43,923 nt of DNA. It comes from Bacteroidota bacterium (lineage in GTDB: Bacteria > Bacteroidota > Bacteroidia > B-17B0 > Aurantibacillaceae). Both the position numbers and the translations under genes were made by a program. The notes beneath the pieces are model-generated. The model was given only the letters and a program-made list of their open reading frames with translations. It had not been told where the DNA came from and ran no database searches. Positions within the stretch are counted from its first letter, which is position 1. Each line of letters opens with the position of its first letter. Shown here in pieces: positions 1-7,844 of this stretch. The stretch covers positions 759 to 44,681 of the forward strand of contig JABDDQ010000014.1 in assembly GCA_013287545.1 (NCBI GenBank), written 5' to 3'.

Positions 1-218
1 GCATGATGGTTGCCCTGTGGGATGAGAAAGAAAACAACACCCTGCGCATTGATTTATGGACAAAAGACATGATGGTAGACGAAATGAAAAAGTTTTATAT
101 CCAAAATATTTTAACCTTAACCGATACGTTTCAAAAAGCCACCGCAGATGACGAAACAGCCGCTTTGGTAAAAGATTTTTTTAGCGAGGTGGGTAAAAGA
201 ATAGGGGTATTAGGATAA
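1..218 (+). CDS. gldC: Gliding motility protein GldC, 3' part only
   Basis: This is the C-terminal part of GldC, cut off by the left edge of the window. The reading frame is open to base 1, and the visible 71 or so residues start inside the protein. The stretch LRIDLWTKDMMVDEMKKF, followed by a helical end with DTFQKATADDE, matches my memory of GldC from Flavobacterium-type gliders, which is about 110 aa long. GldC is a small cytoplasmic protein linked to the Bacteroidota gliding/type IX secretion apparatus; its biochemical role is not settled. Its presence fits the type B sorting domain on the large secreted protein at 37733-41908. The upstream partner genes lie outside the window. The recognition rests on recalled family sequence, not on a search. 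Confidence 0.85.
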   Translation, partial: MMVALWDEKENNTLRIDLWTKDMMVDEMKKFYIQNILTLTDTFQKATADDETAALVKDFFSEVGKRIGVLG

Positions 219-221
219 AGT

Positions 222-239
222 GGTATCCTAAAGGGTACC
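222..239 (+). terminator. Small hairpin just after gldC
   Basis: A 7-bp stem (GGTATCC with GGGTACC, including one G-U pair) and a TAAA loop start 3 bases after the gldC stop codon. No clear T-run follows, so it is a weak intrinsic-terminator candidate at best. Confidence 0.35.
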
Positions 240-283
240 GATTTACAAAAGTATAGTGCTGTCTGTTATACGATATGTTTATG

Positions 284-291
284 TACGTTTG
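284..291 (+). promoter_or_regulatory. Bacteroidota -7 element TACGTTTG for the DoxX-like gene
   Basis: TACGTTTG fits the Bacteroidota sigma-70 -7 consensus TAnnTTTG and lies 30 bases before the ATG at 322. I see no good TTTG at the -33 spacing, so the support is one element only. Confidence 0.45.
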
Positions 292-321
292 TATTACCAA
301 AACAAACTCAACTTATAAAAA

Positions 322-687
322 ATGAAAAAGAATAAAATTATTTATTGGATAACAACCGGAATTATTAGTTTAATGATGCTGTTTAGTGCATCTATGTATT
401 TTACAAGCCCTCAGGCAACAGCCGGCTTTGCTCATTTTGGTTTTCCCGACTATTTTAGAATTGAACTTGCTATAGCTAAAATAATAGGGGTTTTTATTCT
501 ACTTATTCCTCAAATACCAATGCGTATTAAAGAATGGGCCTACGGCGGTTTTGCCATAGTTTTTATATCAGCTTCAATAGCACACTATAATAGTGGTGAT
601 CCTGCGGCTAATATATTCGGCCCGATGGTGTTTTTGATAATTCTTATTATTTCAAATATCTACTTACACGAAATAAAAGAAGTTTAA
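322..687 (+). CDS. DoxX-like family membrane protein
   Basis: This 121-aa protein is almost entirely hydrophobic, with four likely membrane helices: about residues 8-28, 48-66, 72-90 and 98-118. The pattern (N-terminal TM, a loop with FGFPDYFRIELAIAKIIGV, then PQIPMRIKEWAYGGF) is typical of the small DoxX-like (DoxX_2) proteins common in Bacteroidota. The length is normal for the family. Family members are tied loosely to redox or thiosulfate metabolism, but no function can be assigned here. The ATG start follows an A-rich stretch, as usual in this phylum. Its stop codon overlaps the stop codon of the convergent NifU-family gene by 4 bases. Confidence 0.85.
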   Translation: MKKNKIIYWITTGIISLMMLFSASMYFTSPQATAGFAHFGFPDYFRIELAIAKIIGVFILLIPQIPMRIKEWAYGGFAIVFISASIAHYNSGDPAANIFGPMVFLIILIISNIYLHEIKEV

Positions 688-1307
688 ACACTCACTACTT
701 CTCTAACATCTTCGGGCATCAGGCGTTTTAGTAAGCCTTCTATGCCCGCTTTAAGTGTCATGGTACTGCTTGGGCAACCTTGGCAAGAGCCTTTCATTTG
801 CACCGTAACTACACCTTCATGTAATCCTGTAAAAGCAATCATGCCTCCATCCTGCTCTACTGCAGGGCGAATATAGGTTTCCAATGCTTCAATAATTTTT
901 GGTTCTATTTCGTTTTTAGGTGCAGCATGTTCGGTAAAAACACTTTTAGTTTCTTTAAACGAATTGTCAACCGCAACTTCTTGCGCGGGCAACGCAGTTA
1001 CTATCGGATTTTTTTTATTTAAATATTCACTTATAAAGGTACGGGTTTCTAATAAAATTTCATCCCAATCAATAAAATCGTGTTTGTTAATTGTAATGTA
1101 GTTGCCCGAAATAAAAACCTGTTTGACAAATGGAAATTCAAATAATTTTTGCGCCAAAGGAGCTTGTTTGGTTTCGGTAATGTTATTGTACTGCGCAGTT
1201 GCACCTGCCTCTAACAACATCTTATTTGCCACAAACTTCATCGAAGATGGATTTGGGGTTGCTTCAGCATAAATCATATAAGGAATTTCGGGTGCGTCCA
1301 TGGGCAT
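684..1307 (-). CDS. NifU/NFU-type iron-sulfur cluster carrier protein
   Basis: This is a 207-aa two-domain NFU protein. The N-terminal Nfu_N domain (about residues 10-95) opens with the characteristic YAEATPNPSSMKF. The C-terminal NifU domain (about 135-207) carries the CxxC cluster-binding motif in GSCQGCPSS (Cys175, Cys178). Proteins of this type carry [4Fe-4S] or [2Fe-2S] clusters from the assembly machinery to client enzymes in the cytoplasm. The neighbouring nadB is not itself an Fe-S enzyme, although its usual partner NadA is. Three Met codons lie near the start (residues 1, 3, 11); I kept the first because it follows the promoter at 1331-1338 closely, but Met11 would also leave the domain intact. 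The 3' end overlaps the DoxX-like gene by 4 bases, tail to tail. Confidence 0.92.
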   Translation of the reverse strand: MPMDAPEIPYMIYAEATPNPSSMKFVANKMLLEAGATAQYNNITETKQAPLAQKLFEFPFVKQVFISGNYITINKHDFIDWDEILLETRTFISEYLNKKNPIVTALPAQEVAVDNSFKETKSVFTEHAAPKNEIEPKIIEALETYIRPAVEQDGGMIAFTGLHEGVVTVQMKGSCQGCPSSTMTLKAGIEGLLKRLMPEDVREVVSV

Positions 1308-1320
1308 AAAATTTTGTTAC

Positions 1321-1354
1321 TTTGTACCTGCAAAGATACGCTACTTTTAATTTG
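1321..1354 (+). promoter_or_regulatory. Possible nadB promoter overlapping the divergent NifU promoter
   Basis: TTTG at 1321-1324 and TTAATTTG at 1347-1354 (one mismatch to TAnnTTTG) are 22 bases apart and end 4 bases before the presumed nadB ATG at 1359. If real, the leader would be almost absent. The spacing and the mismatch make this uncertain. Confidence 0.35.
1331..1338 (-). promoter_or_regulatory. -7 element TATCTTTG for the NifU-family gene
   Basis: Read on the minus strand, this is TATCTTTG, an exact TAnnTTTG match 24 bases before the ATG at 1307. A TTTG lies about 23 bases further upstream, slightly longer than the usual 19-21 spacing. Confidence 0.6.
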
Positions 1355-1358
1355 GGTT

Positions 1359-2910
1359 ATGCAAAAAAAAGTTTGATTTTTTAGTAATTGGCTCCGGCAT
1401 TGCCGGCTTAAGTTTTGCGCTTAAAGTGGCACAACACGGCAAGGTGTTAATTATTACAAAAGCTAATGAAGATGAAACCAACACCAAGTACGCCCAAGGT
1501 GGCATTGCGGCCGTTTGGGATGAGCACGATAATTTTGAAAAACATATAGAAGATACTTTTAATGCCGGTGCCAATTTATGCGACGAAGAGGCGGTGCGCA
1601 CCGTTGTTACACAAGCCCCTGAGCGTATTAAGGAATTAATGGAGTTGGGTACTTCATTTGATAAAACATCAAGCGGTACTTTCGATTTAGCTAAAGAAGG
1701 TGGGCATAGCGAACACCGCATACTACATTATAAAGATGCCACAGGCAAAGAAATTGAACGCGCCTTACTTAAAAAAATACACGAGCATAAAAACATAACT
1801 ATAGTAAATCACTATTTCGCTATTGATATAATTACGCAACATCATTTAGGCGAACTGGTAACATCTAAAACAAAAAACATTACTTGTTATGGTGTTTATG
1901 TGCTAAACGTACATACACAAAAAGTAGAAACCATTTTGGCAAAAGTTACTTGTATGGCTACAGGTGGCGTAGGACAAGTATATGCAACCACTACCAACCC
2001 ATTAATTGCTACCGGAGATGGCATTGCTATGGTGTATCGTGCAAAAGGACATGTGCAGGATATGGAGTTTGTGCAGTTTCATCCAACATCATTATACAAT
2101 CCGGCTGAGCAACCAAGTTTTTTAATTTCGGAAGCGGTACGTGGTTTTGGTGCTGTTTTACGAACCGCTGATGGAAAAGAATTTATGCAGAAGTACGATG
2201 AACGTGCTTCGCTTGCACCACGCGATATTGTAGCGCGTGCCATTGACACCGAAATGAAAATTAGCGGTAACGAGCATGTGTTTTTAGATTGCAGACATCT
2301 GGATAGAAAAGGTTTTATAGAGCACTTCCCTAACATCTATAACAAATGCATGAGTCTGGATATAGACCCTTTTAAAGAAATGATTCCGGTTGTGCCCGCC
2401 GCACACTATTTATGTGGAGGAATTATTGTAGATAAAAACTCACAATCAACCATACAAAGTTTATATGCCGTAGGCGAGTGTGCCCGCACAGGGTTACATG
2501 GCGCAAACCGTTTGGCCAGCAATTCTTTATTAGAAGCTGTAGTATATGCGCATAACGCTTCGCTTGATGCAGTGAAAAAAATGGGGTCGGTTTCGTTTAA
2601 AGAAAACATCCCTGATTGGAACGCTGAAGGCACTGAACATGCCGAAGAGATGATTTTAATTACACAGAGTTTGAAAGAGGTACAGCAAATAATGAGTAAT
2701 TATGTGGGTATCGTTCGTTCTGAAATACGCTTAAAACGTGCTTTTGATAGATTAGAAATTCTTTATAAAGAAAACGAAGCCCTATACGAGCAAACTACGA
2801 TATCTCCTAAACTTTGCGAATTACGAAACCTTATTTGTATTGGTTATCTGATTATAAAACATGCCATGCGCCGTAAAGAAAGCGTAGGCTTACACTACAT
2901 GCTTAAATAA
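1359..2910 (+). CDS. nadB: L-aspartate oxidase, start region frameshifted by one base
   Basis: NadB oxidises L-aspartate to iminoaspartate with FAD, the first step of de novo NAD synthesis. The main frame shows the FAD-binding VIGSGIAGLSFAL, the YAQGGIAAVW motif, GEHRILHY-like GGHSEHRILHY, the GLHGANRLASNSLLEAV signature and the C-terminal helical domain ending RKESVGLHYML. The only ATG in a sensible place is at 1359. From there the sequence reads Met-Gln-Lys-Lys, then hits TGA at 1374, because the run at 1363-1370 has eight A. With seven A the frame would read MQKKFDFLVIGSGIAGLSFAL, exactly what this family needs, giving about 516 aa. A GTG at 1426 gives an uninterrupted 494-aa frame but would remove the dinucleotide-binding motif, so I do not accept it. 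Either an assembly error, slippage on the A-run, or a recent mutation explains this. The stop lies 6 bases from the convergent gene. Confidence 0.9.
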
Positions 2911-2916
2911 ATTTGG

Positions 2917-3429
2917 CTACTTAAACCAACTCGAGTACATCAAATAATTATTCGCAATACGGTTTACTTCACCTTCTAAAAGTTTCGCATCAATGTCTTT
3001 TACTTTTTTTGCCGGTACGCCGGCATAAATAGTACCCGCAGGTACATGCGTGTTTTCAGTTAGCACTGCACCTGCACCAATAATACAATTGCTTTCTATT
3101 ACGCAATTATCCATTACAATAGCGCCCATGCCAACCAGCACATTATCATGTATAGTGCAACCGTGTACAATGGCGTTATGCCCTATTGATACATTGTTGC
3201 CTAAATTTACTTTTGTTTTTTGGTAGGTGCAATGTATAACCGCGCCATCTTGTATGTTTACTTTGTTGCCCATGCGTATAGAGTTTACATCACCACGCAC
3301 CACAGCATTAAACCAAATGCTGCAATCGTTGCCCATTACCACATCGCCAACCACAGTAGCATTTTCCGCTAAAAAACAATTGTCTCCAAATTTTGGCTCA
3401 ATGCCATGTACCGCTTTTATTAATGCCAT
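2917..3429 (-). CDS. Gamma-carbonic anhydrase family hexapeptide-repeat protein
   Basis: This 170-aa protein is a left-handed beta-helix built from hexapeptide repeats from about residue 15 to 140, ended by a C-terminal helix. Three histidines at the positions of the gamma-class zinc ligands are present: His66 (VIHCT), His84 (SIGHN) and His89 (IVHGC). The Arg/Asp in VVRGDVNSIRMG and the closing AGVPAKKVKD are also typical of the YrdA/PaaY/Cam-like group. Whether these small bacterial members hydrate CO2 is known for only some of them. The gene follows trhO on the same strand with the stop of one touching the start of the other (base 3429), so the two are probably co-transcribed from the promoter at 4526-4533. 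Confidence 0.93.
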   Translation of the reverse strand: MALIKAVHGIEPKFGDNCFLAENATVVGDVVMGNDCSIWFNAVVRGDVNSIRMGNKVNIQDGAVIHCTYQKTKVNLGNNVSIGHNAIVHGCTIHDNVLVGMGAIVMDNCVIESNCIIGAGAVLTENTHVPAGTIYAGVPAKKVKDIDAKLLEGEVNRIANNYLMYSSWFK

Positions 3430-4481
3430 TATTTATTTTTTAAAATGTCTTTTAAGTTTGGGCGCAACCTGCTTTTATAAACAGCCAGAGTTTCTTTGTC
3501 AGTTTTAGCTCTGCCTTTACGTAATTTACGTTGCTCTTCAACAGGTAACGCAACAATGCTCATACACTCAGGTGTGCAGCAGCCGTTATATTTTTGCTCA
3601 CAGGCTTCGCACTGTATAAAAAGCAAATGACAGTCATCATTTTTGCAGTTAACGTGCCTGTCGCATTTTGCACCACATTGGTGGCACTCTGCAATTACAT
3701 CATCAGTTATACGCTCACCCACACGTTCATCAAACACAAAATTTTTTCCTATAAATTTACTTTTTAAGTTTTGCTCTTTCACCTCATGCGCATATTGTAT
3801 AACCCCACCTTTCAAGTGATATACATTTTTAAAGCCCTTATGTTTAAAATAAGCGCTGGCTTTTTCGCAACGTATACCGCCTGTGCAGTACATCAACACA
3901 TTTTTATCTTCTTGCCCTTTTAAATGGTCTATCACCAAAGGCAATTCTTCTTTAAACGTATCGGCATCCGGACAAAAAGCATTTTCAAACCTGCCCACTT
4001 CGCTTTCATAATGGTTACGCATATCAACCACAATGGTATCGGGCTTATCCATTATATCATTAAACTCTTTGGCGTTTAAATAATTGCCTGTGTTCGATGG
4101 GTCAAAAGTTGGGTCATCAATTCCGTCGGCTACAATTTTATCACGTACTTTAATAATGAGTTTGTAAAACGATTTTCCATTATCCTCAACCGCTTCTTTA
4201 AAAGGCACGTTTGTAAAATAAGTTCGTGCATAAAGTTGTTTTACAAAAGCATCCCAGTTTTGTTTGGGTACACTCATTTGCGCATTAACACCTTCATACG
4301 AAAGATAAATCCTGCCAAAAACTTTAAGATTTTCCCACTCTATATAAAGTTCATTTCTGAGGTCTTGTGGGTTTTCAATTTTTACGTAGCGGTAAAACGA
4401 AATGGTTTTTCGTTCAAAACCTTCTTGGTTTAAAAGCTGTTTAAGCTCTTGTTTGTTTTTTCTGTTTCGTAGTTCTTTCAT
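3429..4481 (-). CDS. trhO: tRNA uridine-34 hydroxylase, rhodanese family
   Basis: TrhO (formerly YceA) makes 5-hydroxyuridine at the tRNA wobble position in an oxygen-dependent way. Using the start at 4481 the protein has 350 aa: an N-terminal alpha/beta domain (about 25-115), a rhodanese domain with the catalytic Cys199 in the loop CTGGIRC, and a C-terminal region with a dense Cys cluster (CHQCGAKC, CKNDDC, CEAC, CCTPEC) that is normal for this family. The frame stays open to an ATG at 4544, but a -7 promoter element lies at 4526-4533, inside that extension. The extension also resembles no family sequence, so the ATG at 4481 is preferred. The gene is the first of a two-gene unit with the gamma-carbonic anhydrase. 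Confidence 0.92.
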   Translation of the reverse strand: MKELRNRKNKQELKQLLNQEGFERKTISFYRYVKIENPQDLRNELYIEWENLKVFGRIYLSYEGVNAQMSVPKQNWDAFVKQLYARTYFTNVPFKEAVEDNGKSFYKLIIKVRDKIVADGIDDPTFDPSNTGNYLNAKEFNDIMDKPDTIVVDMRNHYESEVGRFENAFCPDADTFKEELPLVIDHLKGQEDKNVLMYCTGGIRCEKASAYFKHKGFKNVYHLKGGVIQYAHEVKEQNLKSKFIGKNFVFDERVGERITDDVIAECHQCGAKCDRHVNCKNDDCHLLFIQCEACEQKYNGCCTPECMSIVALPVEEQRKLRKGRAKTDKETLAVYKSRLRPNLKDILKNK

Positions 4482-4525
4482 CTGCAGATAAGTATAATTG
4501 CATGTTATAATATCTAAATCGGCTA

Positions 4526-4533
4526 CAAAGATA
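4526..4533 (-). promoter_or_regulatory. -7 element TATCTTTG for trhO
   Basis: This is an exact TAnnTTTG match on the minus strand, 44 bases before the chosen ATG at 4481. It decides the trhO start, because the alternative ATG at 4544 would lie upstream of the transcript. No clear -33 TTTG is seen. Confidence 0.55.
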
Positions 4534-4586
4534 CGATAAAACAAGAATTGATTATGCGGTTTCCACCAGGATTTTCAGGTAGAAAA

Positions 4587-5297
4587 CTACTCTTTTACCT
4601 TGTGGTGCAGGTTTTTTTCGGCCACATCCTGTATCATATCGTGCGATATTTCATCACCCAAATATTTGTCAATTAATCGGTGTACTAAATAAATTACAGG
4701 AATAACTAAAAAAGCTGTTAGCAGTTTAAAAACATAACCCCAAGATGCATTATGCAAATACATATCTATGGTCCAATAACCAGGTATAACAAAAGCTATA
4801 AACTGAACAACAAATGTATCAACCAACTGACTAACCACTGTACTACCTGTAGAGCGAAGCCATATCATTTTTTTACCCGTGCGGTTGCGCAACATCCAAA
4901 AAACACCGCTATCTACAAATTGAGAAACGATAAAAGCTGTCATACTACCTATCATAATATACATAGATTGCCCAAAAACTTTACGAAAATTTTCATCAGA
5001 TACAGGAGAAGTTGCAATAGCAGGAATATGTATACAAATTAATAAACAGGTAAAAGTAAACGCAATTAACCCAAGGGTTATGTAGGATAGTTTTCTTACG
5101 CCGCTTTGTCCGTAAAACTCATTTACAATGTCGGTTAAAACAAACACCACAGGCCACAATACGATACCAACACTTTGTACAAAAGTACCAAAAAACATAA
5201 CCACTTTACCTCCAATCATCTCAGCTACGAGTGCATTAGTTATAAAGAAACCTGCCAATACTAAAAATACAACATCTTTTTTGCTGTTTAAATTCAT
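4587..5297 (-). CDS. Queuosine precursor transporter, YhhQ/VUT family
   Basis: This 236-aa integral membrane protein has about six hydrophobic helices, at roughly residues 8-30, 38-58, 68-90, 112-132, 150-172 and 188-208. The first part, with FFITNALVAEMIGGK and LWPVVFVLTDIVNEFYG, is characteristic of the YhhQ/VUT family, which imports preQ0/preQ1 for queuosine in tRNA. It is the last gene of the etfB-etfA-DUF151-bioD-bioA operon; its ATG overlaps the bioA stop in an ATGA, so it is probably translationally coupled. Substrate is inferred from the family. An older annotation of related proteins as vitamin uptake transporters fits the biotin neighbours superficially, but the sequence supports the YhhQ type. 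Confidence 0.9.
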   Translation of the reverse strand: MNLNSKKDVVFLVLAGFFITNALVAEMIGGKVVMFFGTFVQSVGIVLWPVVFVLTDIVNEFYGQSGVRKLSYITLGLIAFTFTCLLICIHIPAIATSPVSDENFRKVFGQSMYIMIGSMTAFIVSQFVDSGVFWMLRNRTGKKMIWLRSTGSTVVSQLVDTFVVQFIAFVIPGYWTIDMYLHNASWGYVFKLLTAFLVIPVIYLVHRLIDKYLGDEISHDMIQDVAEKNLHHKVKE

Positions 5298-6580
5298 ACT
5301 TCTTTATCTAAAAAAGTTTGTATACAAGTATAAATATAAGTTAAATCGTTTTGCGAAATACAATAAGGTGGCAATATATACAATACATTACCCAACGGAC
5401 GAAGCAAAATACCGTGCTGAATAAAATAAGCTGAAATTTTTTCTGCCAAATTATTTAAATATCCTCCCTCTTCAGGTGTTTTAATTTCTATAGCAATAAC
5501 GGTTCCTAAATTTCTTATAGATAAAATTTTAGGATGTGATTTTATTTTTTCTTTAAAAGAGGCATGAGACGAAGAAATTTGTTGAATGTTTTTTATTGTT
5601 TCTTCACCCTCCAACAAATCCATGCTGGCTAAAGCGGCTGCACAAGCAGTGGGGTTTGCGGTGTAGCTATGTCCATGAAAAAAAGTTTTATGCTTGTCTT
5701 CACTTATATACGCGTCATAAATAAATTGCGCGCAAACCGTTACCCCAAGTGGCATTACACCACCCGTTATGCCTTTACTTAAACAAATAATATCGGGCTT
5801 GTTTTCTAAATAATCGGTTGCAAAAAACTTTCCTGTTCTGTAAAAGCCTGTCATCACCTCATCGGCAATGGTTATAATTTCATGCTGCTTACAAATAGAA
5901 AGCAACTCATCTAACAAATCAGCCTCATATATTTGCATAGAACCTCCTGCACCCAATATAAGCGGCTCAAAAATAAAAGCGCAAACGTTTTCCGTTTGTA
6001 TAAACTGATTGAGTTTTTGCTTTACCTCGTCCACGTTTTCCTTAGTAGGAATGGGCAAACGCAATACATCAAATAACAAAGGCGAAAAGGCGCTTGTAAA
6101 AACATTACGTTCGCCCACACTCATGCTGCCAAAGGTGTCGCCATGATAGGCGTTTTCAAAAGCAATTATTTTCGATTTCGATTTTCCTTGATTGTGCCAA
6201 AATTGCAAAGTCATTTTAAGCGCCACCTCAACTGATGTTGAACCGTTATCACTAAAAAAAACTTTAGAGAAGTTTTTGGGGAGATGCTTTAGCAAGCGTT
6301 CCGACAGCTCTATGGCTTGCGGATGTGTAAACCCACTAAAAATACTGTGCGCGTTTGTACTTAGTTGTTCAAAAATTTTTTTAGCAATATAGGGGTGCGA
6401 ATGCCCATGCAAATTTACCCACCACGATGAAATGCCATCTATATACTTATTGCCACGCTCATCAAAATAATAGGAGCCTTCTGAACGAATAATGTTTATA
6501 GGCGTTTCGGCATACTTTAAATGCGTAAAAGGATGCCATACATATTGTAAATCTTTTTTCTGCCAGTTGCTGCTATCCAT
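5294..6580 (-). CDS. bioA: Adenosylmethionine-8-amino-7-oxononanoate aminotransferase
   Basis: BioA makes 7,8-diaminopelargonate (DAPA) from KAPA, using S-adenosylmethionine as amino donor and PLP as cofactor; it is the antepenultimate step of biotin synthesis. The 428-aa length is normal. Seen in the sequence: WHPFTHLKYAETP near the N-terminus, ISSWWVNLHGHSHP, the PLP-phosphate region DNGSTSVEVALKM, YHGDTFGSMSVG, the PLP-ring Asp240 in IADEVMTGFYRTG and the Schiff-base Lys269 in LSKGITGG. The WWVNLHGH stretch separates BioA from ornithine-type aminotransferases. The start ATG overlaps the bioD stop (TAATG), so the two are coupled. bioB, bioF and bioC/H are not in the window. Confidence 0.96.
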   Translation of the reverse strand: MDSSNWQKKDLQYVWHPFTHLKYAETPINIIRSEGSYYFDERGNKYIDGISSWWVNLHGHSHPYIAKKIFEQLSTNAHSIFSGFTHPQAIELSERLLKHLPKNFSKVFFSDNGSTSVEVALKMTLQFWHNQGKSKSKIIAFENAYHGDTFGSMSVGERNVFTSAFSPLLFDVLRLPIPTKENVDEVKQKLNQFIQTENVCAFIFEPLILGAGGSMQIYEADLLDELLSICKQHEIITIADEVMTGFYRTGKFFATDYLENKPDIICLSKGITGGVMPLGVTVCAQFIYDAYISEDKHKTFFHGHSYTANPTACAAALASMDLLEGEETIKNIQQISSSHASFKEKIKSHPKILSIRNLGTVIAIEIKTPEEGGYLNNLAEKISAYFIQHGILLRPLGNVLYILPPYCISQNDLTYIYTCIQTFLDKEV

Positions 6581-7191
6581 TATAGGGTAGAAAATTCGGT
6601 CTCGTATTTTTTTACTACTTCAGCTGTTATGTGCCCTTCTTTATGTATACGACCCAATAGTTTTAATCCGCTTTGCTGAAAAATAATTTCTTCCGATAAC
6701 ACATTTTCAACTCCGCTTATTATGATGCCAAGCAAATTAATTTTTCTGCTTTTCAACGCTTCTATCGAAAGTAAGGTGTGGTTAATGCTGCCCAAATAAT
6801 TTTGTACCACCAAAATAGTTTCGGCATCAAATTTCGGAATTAAATCAATCACAAAATCTTTTTCATTTATGGGTACAAACAATCCACCCGCACCTTCTAT
6901 AATTAGGGTGTTATTGGTTTGCGGCAATTGAATGCTCTCTAAATCAATTCGTATGTTTTCTGCTTTGGCAGCTGCATAAGGTGCAGCAGATGCTTTTAGG
7001 GCATAAGCTTCTTTATGAAAAACCGAGCTTTCGTTTGTAACCAGTTTTTTTACACGTTCGGTATCATTGTCGTATTCGGTACCTGTTTGTATGGGTTTCC
7101 AATAATCGGCTTTAAGGGCTTGTGTTAACACGGCAGAAACAATTGTTTTTCCAACATCTGTTCCAATACCGGTTACAAATATTTTTCTCAC
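6580..7191 (-). CDS. bioD: Dethiobiotin synthase
   Basis: BioD closes the ureido ring of dethiobiotin from DAPA, CO2 and ATP. The protein begins MRKIFVTGIGTDVGKT, which holds the P-loop. The later VIEGAGGLFVPI is also a family hallmark, and YWKPIQTG supplies the substrate-site Lys. I place the start at the GTG at 7191 (203 aa), 4 bases past the stop of the DUF151 gene. The frame is open to an ATG at 7257, but that would add 22 unrelated residues and overlap the preceding gene by 62 bases. It is directly coupled to bioA by a TAATG overlap. Confidence 0.93.
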   Translation of the reverse strand: MRKIFVTGIGTDVGKTIVSAVLTQALKADYWKPIQTGTEYDNDTERVKKLVTNESSVFHKEAYALKASAAPYAAAKAENIRIDLESIQLPQTNNTLIIEGAGGLFVPINEKDFVIDLIPKFDAETILVVQNYLGSINHTLLSIEALKSRKINLLGIIISGVENVLSEEIIFQQSGLKLLGRIHKEGHITAEVVKKYETEFSTL

Positions 7192-7195
7192 GTAA

Positions 7196-7807
7196 TTACG
7201 ATTGCTTACGGTTGTTAAGCTCGTCGCGAATTTTAGATGCAAGCTCGTACTGCTCATCGTCTAAAGCGGTTTGCAAAAGCGTTTTAAGCTCTTCGGTAGA
7301 TTTGCTGTGATATTCGTTATCATCTCTGCCCGAAACATGTTCTTGCACTTCTTCCGGAAGCTCTCCTTCATTACCGGATGATGGTAACGATTCGTCTTCT
7401 AAAATTATACCGGCGCTTGACAAAATAAACTCGTATGTATAAATAGGGCAATTAAAACGAACCGCTAATGCAATAGCATCGCTGGTACGGGCATCTATTT
7501 CATAATCTTGCTGAGTGGCATCGCTGCAAATAAGTTTAGCGTAAAAAATGCCTTCTACCAGGTTATAAATAACCACTTCGCTTACATTAATGCTAAAAGT
7601 TTCGGCGAAGGTTTTAAATAAATCATGCGTAAGCGGGCGGCTTGGGGTCATTTTCTCCAACTCAATAGCAATTGCCTGAGCCTCAAAAGCACCAATAATA
7701 ATAGGTAAACGACGTTTCCCACTCACTTCGCCAAGCACCAAAGCATAAGCTCCGGTTTGGGTTTGGCTATAACTTAATCCAACTATATCTAAAGGTACTT
7801 TCTTCAT
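7196..7807 (-). CDS. Bifunctional nuclease (DUF151) protein with C-terminal UVR motif
   Basis: The N-terminal two thirds form a BFN/DUF151 domain (MKKVPLDIVGLSYSQ, GKRRLPIIIGAFEAQAIAIELE, SRPLTHDL, IDARTSDAIALAVRFNCPIYTYE). Proteins of this fold have been described as bifunctional DNase/RNases, though the activity is not well settled in bacteria. After an acidic linker, the last 40 or so residues (STEELKTLLQTALDDEQYELASKIRDEL) form a UVR motif of the type found in UvrB/UvrC, used for protein-protein contact. This two-domain layout is common in Bacteroidota. I chose the ATG at 7807; a TTG at 7819 is also in frame. It sits between etfA and bioD in one operon, with no obvious functional tie to either. 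Confidence 0.9.
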   Translation of the reverse strand: MKKVPLDIVGLSYSQTQTGAYALVLGEVSGKRRLPIIIGAFEAQAIAIELEKMTPSRPLTHDLFKTFAETFSINVSEVVIYNLVEGIFYAKLICSDATQQDYEIDARTSDAIALAVRFNCPIYTYEFILSSAGIILEDESLPSSGNEGELPEEVQEHVSGRDDNEYHSKSTEELKTLLQTALDDEQYELASKIRDELNNRKQS

Positions 7808-7826
7808 TAAATGAGCCAACTAATTT

Positions 7827-7844
7827 AGCAATTTTTTAATTGCT
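7827..7844 (-). repeat. Perfect 7-bp inverted repeat across the etfA stop
   Basis: AGCAATT and AATTGCT flank a 4-base loop and span the end of etfA (stop at 7836-7838). It could act as a partial intra-operon terminator or an RNA-processing hairpin that lowers expression of the downstream DUF151-bio genes; this is inference from position. Confidence 0.4.

Noticed and set aside
1426-1428. GTG as the nadB start
   Set aside because: It would remove the GxGxxG FAD-binding segment, which is clearly encoded just upstream in the same frame.
1347-1721. Minus-strand open frame of 124 codons opposite nadB
   Set aside because: Its product is Ser/Cys-rich with no family pattern, and the plus strand encodes NadB over the same bases.
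4587-5297. Biotin transporter, suggested by the bio genes
   Set aside because: The motifs fit YhhQ/VUT-type queuosine precursor transport, not BioY.
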